From: EX4484-2 sp964592095
Lineage (GTDB): Archaea > Altiarchaeota > Altiarchaeia > IMC4 > QMZM01
DNA: 24,774 nucleotides
Direction of reading: 5' to 3'
Assembly (NCBI GenBank): GCA_964592095.1
Contig: CAZQER010000015.1
Location: forward strand, 1-24,774
In this document: positions 1 through 7,369 of the stretch, piece after piece
How the letters are laid out: every line of letters starts with the position of its first letter
Position numbering within the stretch: the stretch's first letter is position 1
Program-made: the position numbers and the translations under genes
The notes under the pieces: model-generated
Databases searched by the model: none
Told to the model about the DNA's origin: nothing
Seen by the model: only the letters and a program-made list of their open reading frames with translations

Positions 1-88
1 CTTTATCTCTACAGGGGTGCGTTTATTAAGAAGCAGGGGTAGAATATCTAACAGAGATGGAAAGGGTTGAAATAGTTGCTAAAGGATA

Positions 89-271
89 TTGTTCGGAGGT
101 AGGTATAGGGGTTATGTAGAGAATATAAAGCAGTATGATATCAGGATTGTCGCAGAAGGAGTAGATTGGATGATATATTCTCATAGATCTGGCAAAGTCA
201 ATGAAAATATACTAAAGCGATACTTAAATTGGCTGGGAGATCCAGAAAATAGAAAGGAAATTTTAATATAG
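89..271 (+). CDS. Hypothetical small ORF, possibly the 3' part of a frameshifted gene
   Basis: A 60-residue ORF that opens only with TTG and has no clear ribosome binding site. I do not recognise the protein; it is mixed-charge, soluble-looking and rich in Arg, Tyr and Asn. A second ORF in another frame starts with ATG at 57 (MERVEIVAKGY...) and runs into this one. A single -1 shift near 87-91 would join them into about 71 residues, so this may be a small gene broken by a mutation or a sequencing error, or chance coding. Positions 2-70 also carry a short open frame ending in TGA that could be the tail of a gene beginning left of the window. Low confidence that any of this is translated. Confidence 0.3.
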   Translation: MFGGRYRGYVENIKQYDIRIVAEGVDWMIYSHRSGKVNENILKRYLNWLGDPENRKEILI

Positions 272-291
272 ACTGAAATATTTTATAATTG

Positions 292-302
292 TATTAAATA
301 AA
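292..302 (+). promoter_or_regulatory. TATA box for the citrate/homocitrate synthase-like gene
   Basis: An A/T-rich box (TTAAATA, 294-300) is centred about 26 bp upstream of the ATG at 323, the spacing expected if the transcript starts at or next to the start codon. A second A/T stretch at 281-290 is a weaker alternative. No Shine-Dalgarno sequence precedes the ATG, which also fits a leaderless mRNA. Confidence 0.5.
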
Positions 303-322
303 TAATGAGGATTTCTTGAAAA

Positions 323-1603
323 ATGTACAGAAGTTATGAAGAAATGCCGAAAATTGAACTACCGAATGTATCTGAGATAAAGATTAGTGATAGCACCATG
401 AGAGATGGAGCGCAGATGGCAGGTGTCGTAATGACCAAAAAACATAAACTTAGGATTTATGAATATTTACATGAGATCGGAATAGAAAAACTTGAGTGCT
501 TTCTCTTTAATGAAAGAGACAAGAATGTTGCAAGGAAAATGCTTGATATTAATTATGAATTTCCTGAGGTTACTGGATGGGCTAGAGCAAAAACCGAGGA
601 TATAGATTTGGTTTTGAATATGGATGGTATTAAAGAAACTGGTATATTAATGTCCGTATCAGATTCGCATATATTTGATAAAATAGGTTTTAAAAGCAGA
701 GAGGAGGCAGTTGATAACTACCTACATGCTCTTAACTATGCCGTCGACCATGGTTTGAGGGTTAGATGCCATTTTGAGGATATAACAAGGGCTGATTTTA
801 ATTTCGTTAAAGAATTCACAAAAGAGATTATTGAGATATCACCAGATGCTATTATAAGATTGTGTGATACGCTTGGTTTTGGATTACCTTTCCACGATTC
901 TCCACTCCCGTACAATATACCAAAAATTGTTAAAGAATTGAAGGATATTGGTGTGAAGAACATAGAAACCCACACACATGATGATTTTGGTCTGGGAATA
1001 GCCAACTCACTTGCTGGTTACTGGTATGGAGCAAATTGGTCTAATCTAACATTTCTTGGAATAGGAGAGAGGGCAGGAAACTCAGAATTAGAGAAGATTC
1101 TATTGTTTCTCATATGGAGGGTAAAGGGTTTTGAAAAATACAATCCAAAGAAATTGGTTGAATTTGCGAGATATATGGAAAAGGAGGTAAGAATCTTTGT
1201 GCCAAGGAATAAAGCCATTGTGGGAAAGAATATATTCGCTCATGAATCAGGAATTCATACTGCTGGTGTTATAAAGAACCCGTTTACATATGAGCCATTT
1301 CCCCCAGAACTGGTTGGAGGGAAGAGGATACTTATGATAGGCGATACATCTGGAACAGAGGTAATAAGAAAAAAGGTTGAAGAGATAACAGAGGAATTGA
1401 TGGGTATAAAGGTAAGGGTTGATAAAAAAGACCCGAGAATCATTGCCATATATAATGATATTCGTAAACTCTATGATTTGGAGGGTAGAACATCATGCAT
1501 CTCAGATGATGAAATGAAAAAATATGTTGAGAAATACTTCCTGTTTGAACCAGTGGCGGATGTATTAGAAACAGATAAAAATGAAAGAGATGATAAATAT
1601 TAA
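323..1603 (+). CDS. Re-citrate synthase-like / homocitrate-isopropylmalate synthase family protein
   Basis: A 426-residue HMGL/LeuA-type TIM-barrel acyltransferase that should condense acetyl-CoA with a 2-oxo acid. Seen: DSTMRDGAQ near residues 23-31 (the catalytic Arg-Asp loop), metal-binding H217-T-H219, GIGERAGN near 246-253, and AHESGIH near 306-312 of the sub-domain that closes the active site. It lacks the roughly 100-residue C-terminal regulatory domain of leucine-feedback-controlled LeuA. HFEDITRAD (150-158) and RLCDTLGFG (179-187) resemble, from memory, the clade that includes the Re-citrate synthases of anaerobes more than classical LeuA. With an isocitrate dehydrogenase and a LeuD-like subunit in the window, citrate formation from oxaloacetate is my preferred role; homocitrate or isopropylmalate synthesis remains possible. 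Family certain, substrate uncertain. Confidence 0.85.
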   Translation: MYRSYEEMPKIELPNVSEIKISDSTMRDGAQMAGVVMTKKHKLRIYEYLHEIGIEKLECFLFNERDKNVARKMLDINYEFPEVTGWARAKTEDIDLVLNMDGIKETGILMSVSDSHIFDKIGFKSREEAVDNYLHALNYAVDHGLRVRCHFEDITRADFNFVKEFTKEIIEISPDAIIRLCDTLGFGLPFHDSPLPYNIPKIVKELKDIGVKNIETHTHDDFGLGIANSLAGYWYGANWSNLTFLGIGERAGNSELEKILLFLIWRVKGFEKYNPKKLVEFARYMEKEVRIFVPRNKAIVGKNIFAHESGIHTAGVIKNPFTYEPFPPELVGGKRILMIGDTSGTEVIRKKVEEITEELMGIKVRVDKKDPRIIAIYNDIRKLYDLEGRTSCISDDEMKKYVEKYFLFEPVADVLETDKNERDDKY

Positions 1604-1650
1604 GATTAATTTAAGTTATTTATCAAATCAAATTTTATCTCCTGACCAAA

Positions 1651-2127
1651 ATGTTTAAAAAGGTGGTTGTGGGCGGAACATTTAACAGACTTCATAAGGG
1701 GCATCAGGTGATAATAGATTCAGCATTCAGAATAGGGGAATCTGTTGTTATAGGTCTGACATCAGATGAGTTTGCAGCAAGGTTCAGGGCGATAAATACA
1801 TATCCTTACTCCAAAAGGGAGAGGCAATTGAAGGAATATATAAAAAAACTTAAAGAAAAACTTGGGGATGATAAATCATATCAGATAATAAAGATAGAGG
1901 ATTCTTATGGTATTGCAACCATAGACCCCGATATAGATTGCATTGTAGTATCTGAAGAAACACTATTGAGGGCAGAAGAGATAAATGCTATAAGATTTAA
2001 GAAGGGGTTAAATAAAATAAATATCTTGGTGATTCCAATAGTGTTGGCAGATGATAGAAAACCGATCTCTGGAGAGAGAATAGAGAGGGGGAAGATAGAT
2101 AAATATGGAAGGATTCTTAAAAAATGA
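1651..2127 (+). CDS. coaD: Phosphopantetheine adenylyltransferase, archaeal type (CoaD)
   Basis: A 158-residue nucleotidyltransferase of the archaeal/eukaryotic PPAT family, which joins 4'-phosphopantetheine to AMP to make dephospho-CoA, the second-last step of coenzyme A synthesis. GGTFNRLHKGH at residues 8-18 is the HxGH nucleotide-binding signature in its archaeal form. The C-terminal PISGERIERGKID, followed by a GR, matches the ISSxRIRxG motif that binds the triphosphate. Length is normal for archaeal PPAT. Its stop codon overlaps the start of coaB (ATGA at 2124-2127), so the two genes are co-transcribed and probably translationally coupled. An A/T box near 1614-1623 lies about 32 bp before the ATG. 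Confidence 0.92.
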   Translation: MFKKVVVGGTFNRLHKGHQVIIDSAFRIGESVVIGLTSDEFAARFRAINTYPYSKRERQLKEYIKKLKEKLGDDKSYQIIKIEDSYGIATIDPDIDCIVVSEETLLRAEEINAIRFKKGLNKINILVIPIVLADDRKPISGERIERGKIDKYGRILKK

Positions 2128-2783
2128 AGGTTCTTATTACGGTGGGGGCTACGGAAGAACCAATAGATCCAATTAGGTATATAACAAATGCTAGTTCTGG
2201 TAAGATGGGCAAGGCTGTTGCAGAAGAGGCATTGAAAAGAAACCATTCTGTGACAATCATTGCGGCAATAATAAAGGTCACACTCCCAAGGAACAAAAAT
2301 GTAAAGATATACAGGGTAAGGACTGCAAATGAGATGATTATAAAAACCATGGATGAATTGTCAAATAGGTATGATATTCTTATTTCAACCGCAGCGATTG
2401 CAGATTATACTCCAATCTACAGTGAAAAGAAGATAAAATCTGGAAATAAGGGTCTAACTATAAAATTAAAACCAAACCCGAAATTGACAAGAATGGCGAG
2501 GGAGAGATTCAAAAAACTATACGTCGTTGCATTCAAGGCAGAGTATAATACATCTCTCTTGGAGTTGGTTAGGTCAGCATATATGAAACTAAGGGATGAG
2601 AATCTTGACCTTGTTGTGGGGAATGATGTAAAGAAGAACGGGATGGGGAGTGATGAGAATGAAGTATGCATTGTAAACAAAAGAGGGGAATATGTTCTGA
2701 TATCGAGGGATTACAAAGAAAGGATTGCAGAAAGGATATGGGACATCATAGAGGAAGAATTTGGAAATTATAGTAAAGATTAA
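2124..2783 (+). CDS. coaB: Phosphopantothenate-cysteine ligase (stand-alone CoaB)
   Basis: A 219-residue protein covering only the DNA/pantothenate-metabolism flavoprotein ligase domain. It should ligate cysteine to 4'-phosphopantothenate using a nucleotide triphosphate. Seen: the glycine-rich start with EPIDPIRYITNASSGKMG (about 12-29), ISTAAIADY (about 88-96), KIKSG, and the C-terminal GNDVKKNGMGSDENEV segment that contacts the nucleotide. There is no flavin decarboxylase (CoaC) domain in front of it. Most archaea carry a fused CoaBC (Dfp) protein, so a free CoaB directly behind CoaD is a variant layout; the decarboxylase must be elsewhere. The ATG overlaps the coaD stop codon, and its own TAA sits inside the A/T box of the next gene. 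Confidence 0.9.
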   Translation: MKVLITVGATEEPIDPIRYITNASSGKMGKAVAEEALKRNHSVTIIAAIIKVTLPRNKNVKIYRVRTANEMIIKTMDELSNRYDILISTAAIADYTPIYSEKKIKSGNKGLTIKLKPNPKLTRMARERFKKLYVVAFKAEYNTSLLELVRSAYMKLRDENLDLVVGNDVKKNGMGSDENEVCIVNKRGEYVLISRDYKERIAERIWDIIEEEFGNYSKD

Positions 2784-2790
2784 ATATCTA
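2779..2790 (+). promoter_or_regulatory. TATA box overlapping the coaB stop codon
   Basis: ATTAAATATCTA includes the coaB TAA (2781-2783) and is centred about 33 bp before the ATG at 2817. The identical 12 bases recur at 15071-15082, again covering a stop codon ahead of the next gene's ATG. No ribosome binding site is visible before 2817. Confidence 0.5.
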
Positions 2791-2816
2791 TCAATTCAAT
2801 TAATTAAAAATTAAAA

Positions 2817-5048
2817 ATGTCTGTAAATATTATAAATAGAAGTACAATTGCTCTCATAATAGTGCTGTTTTTATTTTTGATATTAGGTGGTACTTATATT
2901 ACTGCCATAAGTGATAAGGACAAGATAAGAGAATTGGCGGAGATACACTACGAAGAAGCAGTGAGTAGATATAACGCTGGTGATTGCAGGAGTGCAATTG
3001 TCAATGCCAACAGAAGTTTGTCCCTTTTCAGAGAGATCGATGATCATGATGGTATGTTAAAGGCATCATTTCTGATAAACAAAATCAATGATTGCCTTAG
3101 TTCGGAGGGTGATGAATACTATGTTAATGCTTTACAGGAATACAGCAATGGTATAATCTATTTTGATACCCATGACTATAAAAGAGCCAAGGAAAGATTT
3201 GAGTATGCTAAATCTACTGTTTTGGAGGCTAATATAAGTTATTCTTTGATGGCACCTGTTGAACATTCCCTTATAAACAAAACCAATGGGTTATATAAAA
3301 AGATAGTTGAAAAACTTAGAGAGATAGGTATAACAGAGGCTGATAAGAGTTATGATAAGGCGTTCAGGTATTATTTTGATTATGAACCTCGAAAATATTT
3401 AGATGCAAAGAAATGTGCTGAGGATGCACTTGAGGTATATAAAAAATACAATTATTCTGATGGAATCTACAGAGCGCAGAAACTACTTCTTAGAGTTAAC
3501 AAGGATATAGAGGATATAAAGATATATGCAGATGGTCAGGTGGAAATGGGGAGGGATGCATATAAAAGAGGGGACTATCTTAGTGCCATAGATAGATACA
3601 AAAAAGCCAAGGATGCATATACACTTATAGAGAGTGCAAGCGATATAGCATATTGTCAGAATCAGTTGGAATTGATAATAAGGCTCATTGAGATAAATGA
3701 GGAAAAACTGAAGAAGGAGGGTGATGAGTATTATGAAAAGGCAGAATATGCATTTATAGGAAGGGACTATAGTAATGCCACATTCTATTTGAATAAATCA
3801 AAAAGCATATACATGCAGTTGAAGGAATTTGCTATGATGAAAAAGGATACGGAAAAGAAAAAATTATATTTATCGCTTATTAAAAAATGTGATAAGCTTC
3901 TTGATAAGATAAATAATGAAATAAATAGAACAAGGATATCTATGGAGGCTGAAAAACTGTATGATAGGGCGTATGATTATTTCAAATCTGGGGATTACTG
4001 GAATGCGTCAATTACCATAAATCTCGCATGGGCTAAATATTTTTCAGTTTCAAATTATGGCGGGATGTCAAAATGTGAATTCCTGAATGAGAGCATAAAT
4101 AAGAGATTTCGTAACATGAGCGAGGCTGAATTGTACTATAATAAATCCCTCTCATTTTATAGGACTGCATATTTTGAGAATGCAACCTATTATGCCAATA
4201 AATCTCTTTATATATACCGAAATATACTTAGGGAGAAAGAGGCAAAAGAGGTTCAGAAATTGATGGATGATATAAAAGAGAGTATAAAAAAGAAGGAGAT
4301 TGCAGATAATCATTATAAGAGTGCACTTGAGTTTAATGAGGTAAATCAACTTGAGACTGCAGAGAGATATGCCAGAGAGGCAAACAGGATATACAAAGAA
4401 ATAAACTGGGAGACAGGAATCAAAAATTCTGAGAAATTGATTGATGAGATTGTGAGAAAAAAGGCTCAGTCATCAATAATAGAGCAGTTACGATTACTTG
4501 TTCCAGTAGTTATACTCCTGATGATTGTGATTATAGGTATTAAATGGCATATTGAAAAGATAAGGAAGGAAAGAGAAGAACGAGCAAGAATAGAGGCAGA
4601 GATAAAAATGAAGGAGGAGAAGAGGCGCAGAGAGTTGAGAGAACTGGAGATGGAGAGAGAAGAATGGAGAAGGATGATAGAGGAAGAAAAAAAAGAGGTG
4701 AAGCAAAGATTTGATTTAGATAGTAGAGAGAAATCAGATACGGAATATGATGCTCAAACAGATACAGAAAAAGAAAATGAGGAAATACAGCATAATGAAA
4801 ATTGTTATGTTGAGATGAGTAAGAAAAATGAGCACATGGATGTGGGTAATAGTAATGTAAATGACGATATAGATATATCAGATTATAAATCACCATATGA
4901 TGAGGAGAGAAGTATATTGAAAGATGAGATAATAAAGGGAGAAAGCCACATAGGAGTTGAAAGGAAAAGACTTAATGAAAAGGATGCGATTATAAAGAAA
5001 ATACTTAGAGATGAGAGGAAAAAACTCAAGAGAGATGTGAAAGAATAA
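2817..5048 (+). CDS. Membrane-anchored TPR-like repeat protein with charged cytoplasmic coiled-coil tail
   Basis: A 743-residue protein of unknown function. A signal anchor or uncleaved signal peptide lies at residues 11-30. About eight degenerate TPR-like units follow (40 to about 552), each recognisable as A-x-x-x-Y-x-x-A, then a short G-D/N-Y turn, then A-x-x-x-A and a Tyr near the end of the next helix. A TM helix at about 560-577 is followed by a highly charged coiled coil (about 578-640) and an acidic/basic tail to 743. The outside region carries about 13 N-x-S/T sequons, the tail none, which supports the outside/inside assignment. The architecture parallels the protein at 7370-9742. 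Glycyl-tRNA synthetase starts one base after its stop. TPR-type surface scaffold or sensor is inference; the start is supported by the signal sequence. Confidence 0.85.
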   Translation: MSVNIINRSTIALIIVLFLFLILGGTYITAISDKDKIRELAEIHYEEAVSRYNAGDCRSAIVNANRSLSLFREIDDHDGMLKASFLINKINDCLSSEGDEYYVNALQEYSNGIIYFDTHDYKRAKERFEYAKSTVLEANISYSLMAPVEHSLINKTNGLYKKIVEKLREIGITEADKSYDKAFRYYFDYEPRKYLDAKKCAEDALEVYKKYNYSDGIYRAQKLLLRVNKDIEDIKIYADGQVEMGRDAYKRGDYLSAIDRYKKAKDAYTLIESASDIAYCQNQLELIIRLIEINEEKLKKEGDEYYEKAEYAFIGRDYSNATFYLNKSKSIYMQLKEFAMMKKDTEKKKLYLSLIKKCDKLLDKINNEINRTRISMEAEKLYDRAYDYFKSGDYWNASITINLAWAKYFSVSNYGGMSKCEFLNESINKRFRNMSEAELYYNKSLSFYRTAYFENATYYANKSLYIYRNILREKEAKEVQKLMDDIKESIKKKEIADNHYKSALEFNEVNQLETAERYAREANRIYKEINWETGIKNSEKLIDEIVRKKAQSSIIEQLRLLVPVVILLMIVIIGIKWHIEKIRKEREERARIEAEIKMKEEKRRRELRELEMEREEWRRMIEEEKKEVKQRFDLDSREKSDTEYDAQTDTEKENEEIQHNENCYVEMSKKNEHMDVGNSNVNDDIDISDYKSPYDEERSILKDEIIKGESHIGVERKRLNEKDAIIKKILRDERKKLKRDVKE

Positions 5049-5049
5049 A

Positions 5050-6489
5050 ATGTATCATAAAATTATGGAGATATCCAAAAGAAGGGGAATAATATACCCC
5101 TCATTTGAAATCTATGGTGGTCTCTCAGGATTTTATGATTATGGTCCAATAGGTAGTAGAATAAAACAGAATATAGAAAATCTCATTAGGGAATTCTATC
5201 TGATAGATGAAGGTTGTATGGAAGTGGAGTGCCCAGTTCTTTCTCCAGAGGATGTCTGGATTGCATCAGGCCATGTAGAAAATTTTACTGATAAACTCAC
5301 AGAATGCACCAAATGTGGTGAACCATACAGAGCAGACCATTTAGTCGAGGAAAGACTTCAGAGGTCTTGTGACCACATGGGTATTTCAGAATTGAATGAT
5401 AAAATAAATGAATTAGGTATTAAATGCCCAAAGTGTGGTGGAAAACTTGACGGGGTCTATGATTATAATCTGATGTTTAAAACATATGTTGGTCCAGGGA
5501 AATACAAGACATCAGTATATTTGAGACCAGAAACTGCTCAGACAACCTATCTATCATTCAAGAGATTGTGGGAAATTGGAAGAAAAAAACTTCCATTAGG
5601 TGCGTTACAGATAGGTCGTTCATTCAGAAATGAGATTTCTCCCAGACAGGGCATGGTAAGATTACGAGAATTTAATCAGGCAGAAATTCAGTTTTTTGTT
5701 GACCCAGATAAAAAGGAAAGTCCAAGATTTGATGAGGTAAAGGGGATTAAAACAAAGATTATTGATAAAAATGATAAAACCTTTGAGATGACAGTTGGAG
5801 AGGCAGTAGAAAATAATATAATAGGTATTCAGATGATTGCATATCTGTTGGGAAAATCATTGCTCCTCTTTAAGAGAATGGGTATAAATTCGGATTTACT
5901 TAAATTGAGACAGCACAAGGATAATGAAAGAGCATTTTATTCTGTAGATACATGGGATGTTGAATATGACAGTCCCTCACTTGGGAGAATAGAGTTGGTG
6001 GGTGTTTCGGATAGAACAGATTATGATTTAAGGCAACATATGAATCTCAGTGGTGAAAATATGCATGTTGAGGTAAATGGAAGAAAATTTATTCCGCATG
6101 TAATTGAGGTCGCATACGGTATAGATAGACCGTTCTATTGCGTAATAGAATCCTGTTTTAGAGGAGATAATGGAAGGGTATATTTCAGTTTCCCACCAAA
6201 TATTGCACCATACAGGGTTGCAGTTTTTCCACTTGTGAGCAAGGATAATCTTCCAATGAAATCAATAGAGATTTTTAATATGCTTAGGAAAAGAAGAATA
6301 TTATCAATTTATGACGAGTCTGGGAGTATAGGAAGAAGATATGCAAGAGCTGATGAAATTGGAATCCCATTCTGTATTACTGTAGACTATGACACTTTAA
6401 AGGATGATACTGTAACAATAAGATACAGGGATACAAAAGAGCAGAAGAGAATACAGATAAAGGATATTCCCTCAAATATTCAATATTGA
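5050..6489 (+). CDS. glyS: Glycyl-tRNA synthetase, archaeal alpha2 type
   Basis: A 479-residue class II aminoacyl-tRNA synthetase that charges tRNA-Gly. Seen: motif 1 region around GGLSGFYDYGPIG (23-35), a probable zinc site formed by C86, C89, C126 and C129, motif 2 with RNEISPRQGMVRLREF (193-208), ELVGVSDRTDYDL, motif 3 GIDRPF, and the C-terminal anticodon-binding domain beginning near APYRVAVFP. It is about 90 residues shorter than the roughly 570 I recall as typical of archaeal homologues, with a trimmed region between motifs 2 and 3; all catalytic motifs remain. The ATG follows the stop of the TPR-like gene by one base (TAA-A-ATG), so it probably lacks its own promoter. It converges on scpA. 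Confidence 0.95.
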   Translation: MYHKIMEISKRRGIIYPSFEIYGGLSGFYDYGPIGSRIKQNIENLIREFYLIDEGCMEVECPVLSPEDVWIASGHVENFTDKLTECTKCGEPYRADHLVEERLQRSCDHMGISELNDKINELGIKCPKCGGKLDGVYDYNLMFKTYVGPGKYKTSVYLRPETAQTTYLSFKRLWEIGRKKLPLGALQIGRSFRNEISPRQGMVRLREFNQAEIQFFVDPDKKESPRFDEVKGIKTKIIDKNDKTFEMTVGEAVENNIIGIQMIAYLLGKSLLLFKRMGINSDLLKLRQHKDNERAFYSVDTWDVEYDSPSLGRIELVGVSDRTDYDLRQHMNLSGENMHVEVNGRKFIPHVIEVAYGIDRPFYCVIESCFRGDNGRVYFSFPPNIAPYRVAVFPLVSKDNLPMKSIEIFNMLRKRRILSIYDESGSIGRRYARADEIGIPFCITVDYDTLKDDTVTIRYRDTKEQKRIQIKDIPSNIQY

Positions 6490-6500
6490 ATATGATATTC
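6478..6500. repeat. Two overlapping small palindromes at the glyS/scpA convergent junction
   Basis: ATTCAATATTGAAT at 6478-6491 is a perfect 14-bp palindrome covering the glyS stop codon, and GAATATGATATTC at 6488-6500 is a perfect inverted repeat around one central base reaching the scpA stop. They could fold as alternative small hairpins at the 3' ends of both transcripts, or be a by-product of AT-rich composition. Confidence 0.45.
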
Positions 6501-7239
6501 AGGCTGCCTTAATAAAGATTTCATCAAATAATCTCTCCTGTTTCAGTTTCAATCTTTGGTTGTATGATAGATGAAGTAGGGATATTAGAGTAGATATAAT
6601 CTCATCTCTATCGTGCGCTATCTCAGAAAACAGGGCTATTTTCTTATTTGATAGTATCTCCATCACCTTTAGATATGTCTCCTCAATCAGTTTCTCCATA
6701 TCCCTGTTAATATTTATCTCAATGGATTTCTCCCCAGATTTAGATTTACTGTTCATTCTATAACTCTTAATTTTCTTGTCCTCTAGAACCTCCTGAATAG
6801 CAGATATTAGTTCAAACACAGTAACCCTTCTTTTAGGAACCCTTTTTGGTTTAATTGCAATTGCAACAGATGCCCAGTCTGACATTTCAGATTGCATATT
6901 TGTCTCTGCAAATAGTGTTGGGTCAAAATTTTGTAGTATAAATTCAAAATCATTTTCATCCTTGTTATTCATATCTTTATAATCATTATAATAATCATCT
7001 GGATTAAAACTCATAGAGTTTATCATATCTGCCTTCATCCTGAGTAAAACAGAACTAACAATAACAACATTTGCAGGGATTTTAAAATTCATCTTCTTCA
7101 TATTTTCAACCTTTTCTGCATATATAGTTGCCAATTGAGAAATATCGATATCCCATGGATTCATATTTCTAACAATTTCATACAGTATATCCTTCCAGAA
7201 CATTTCATGCATCATATCTTCAAGATCATCGGTTTTCAT
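6499..7239 (-). CDS. scpA: Segregation and condensation protein A (kleisin ScpA)
   Basis: A 246-residue kleisin subunit expected to bridge the heads of an SMC dimer in chromosome organisation. Its N-terminal helical region holds the family signature ILYEIVRNMNPWDIDISQL (about 18-36), followed by NVVIVSSVLLRMKADMI, the helices that contact the SMC neck. After a low-complexity Asn/Asp-rich linker comes a C-terminal winged-helix region (about 200-246) with the conserved F-S-E-I...E-I-I-S-T-L-I-S-L-L-x-L-S pattern. Length is normal. There is no smc or scpB gene in the window, although smc is a common neighbour. Upstream, an A/T box at 7272-7281 lies about 36 bp from its ATG; no Shine-Dalgarno is visible. 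Confidence 0.88.
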   Translation of the reverse strand: MKTDDLEDMMHEMFWKDILYEIVRNMNPWDIDISQLATIYAEKVENMKKMNFKIPANVVIVSSVLLRMKADMINSMSFNPDDYYNDYKDMNNKDENDFEFILQNFDPTLFAETNMQSEMSDWASVAIAIKPKRVPKRRVTVFELISAIQEVLEDKKIKSYRMNSKSKSGEKSIEININRDMEKLIEETYLKVMEILSNKKIALFSEIAHDRDEIISTLISLLHLSYNQRLKLKQERLFDEIFIKAA

Positions 7240-7270
7240 TTTGGGGGTAATTATACAAGATGATAATACT

Positions 7271-7283
7271 ACTTTAAATATAT
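7271..7283. promoter_or_regulatory. Shared divergent TATA element between scpA and the propeller/TPR-like gene
   Basis: ACTTTAAATATAT contains the self-complementary core TTTAAA (7273-7278). It is the only strong A/T box between the two divergent genes, about 36 bp from the scpA start and about 25 bp before a plausible rightward transcript start near 7301. It could therefore drive both directions. Confidence 0.45.
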
Positions 7284-7307
7284 TGTGGTTTTTTCAGTTC
7301 TTAGAAC

Positions 7308-7313
7308 AGGAGG
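7308..7313 (+). promoter_or_regulatory. AGGAGG ribosome binding site ahead of a six-codon mini-ORF
   Basis: AGGAGG is the strongest Shine-Dalgarno sequence in this gap. It lies 10 nt before an ATG at 7324 that opens only a six-codon ORF (MNENIK, stop at 7342-7344), and 14 nt before the in-frame ATG at 7328. Its target decides whether the large gene starts at 7328 or is preceded by a leader peptide. Confidence 0.4.
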
Positions 7314-7359
7314 ATATTTTAGTATGAATGAGAATATCAAATAATGGATATATATTTAT

Positions 7360-7364
7360 GGTGA
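7360..7364 (+). promoter_or_regulatory. GGTGA ribosome binding site deciding the start at 7370
   Basis: GGTGA ends five nt before the ATG at 7370, ideal archaeal spacing. It supports this ATG, which directly opens a signal peptide, over the upstream in-frame ATGs at 7328 and 7358. Confidence 0.45.
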
Positions 7365-7369
7365 AGGTG

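Noticed and set aside
304..318. Mini-ORF ATG-AGG-ATT-TCT-TGA before the synthase
   Set aside because: If the transcript starts about 26 bp after the TATA box, this ORF is not transcribed; it looks accidental.
4494..4896. Overlapping Ser/Phe/Leu-rich minus-strand ORFs under the coiled-coil tail
   Set aside because: Typical antisense shadow of Glu/Arg/Lys codons; no ribosome binding site or recognisable protein.
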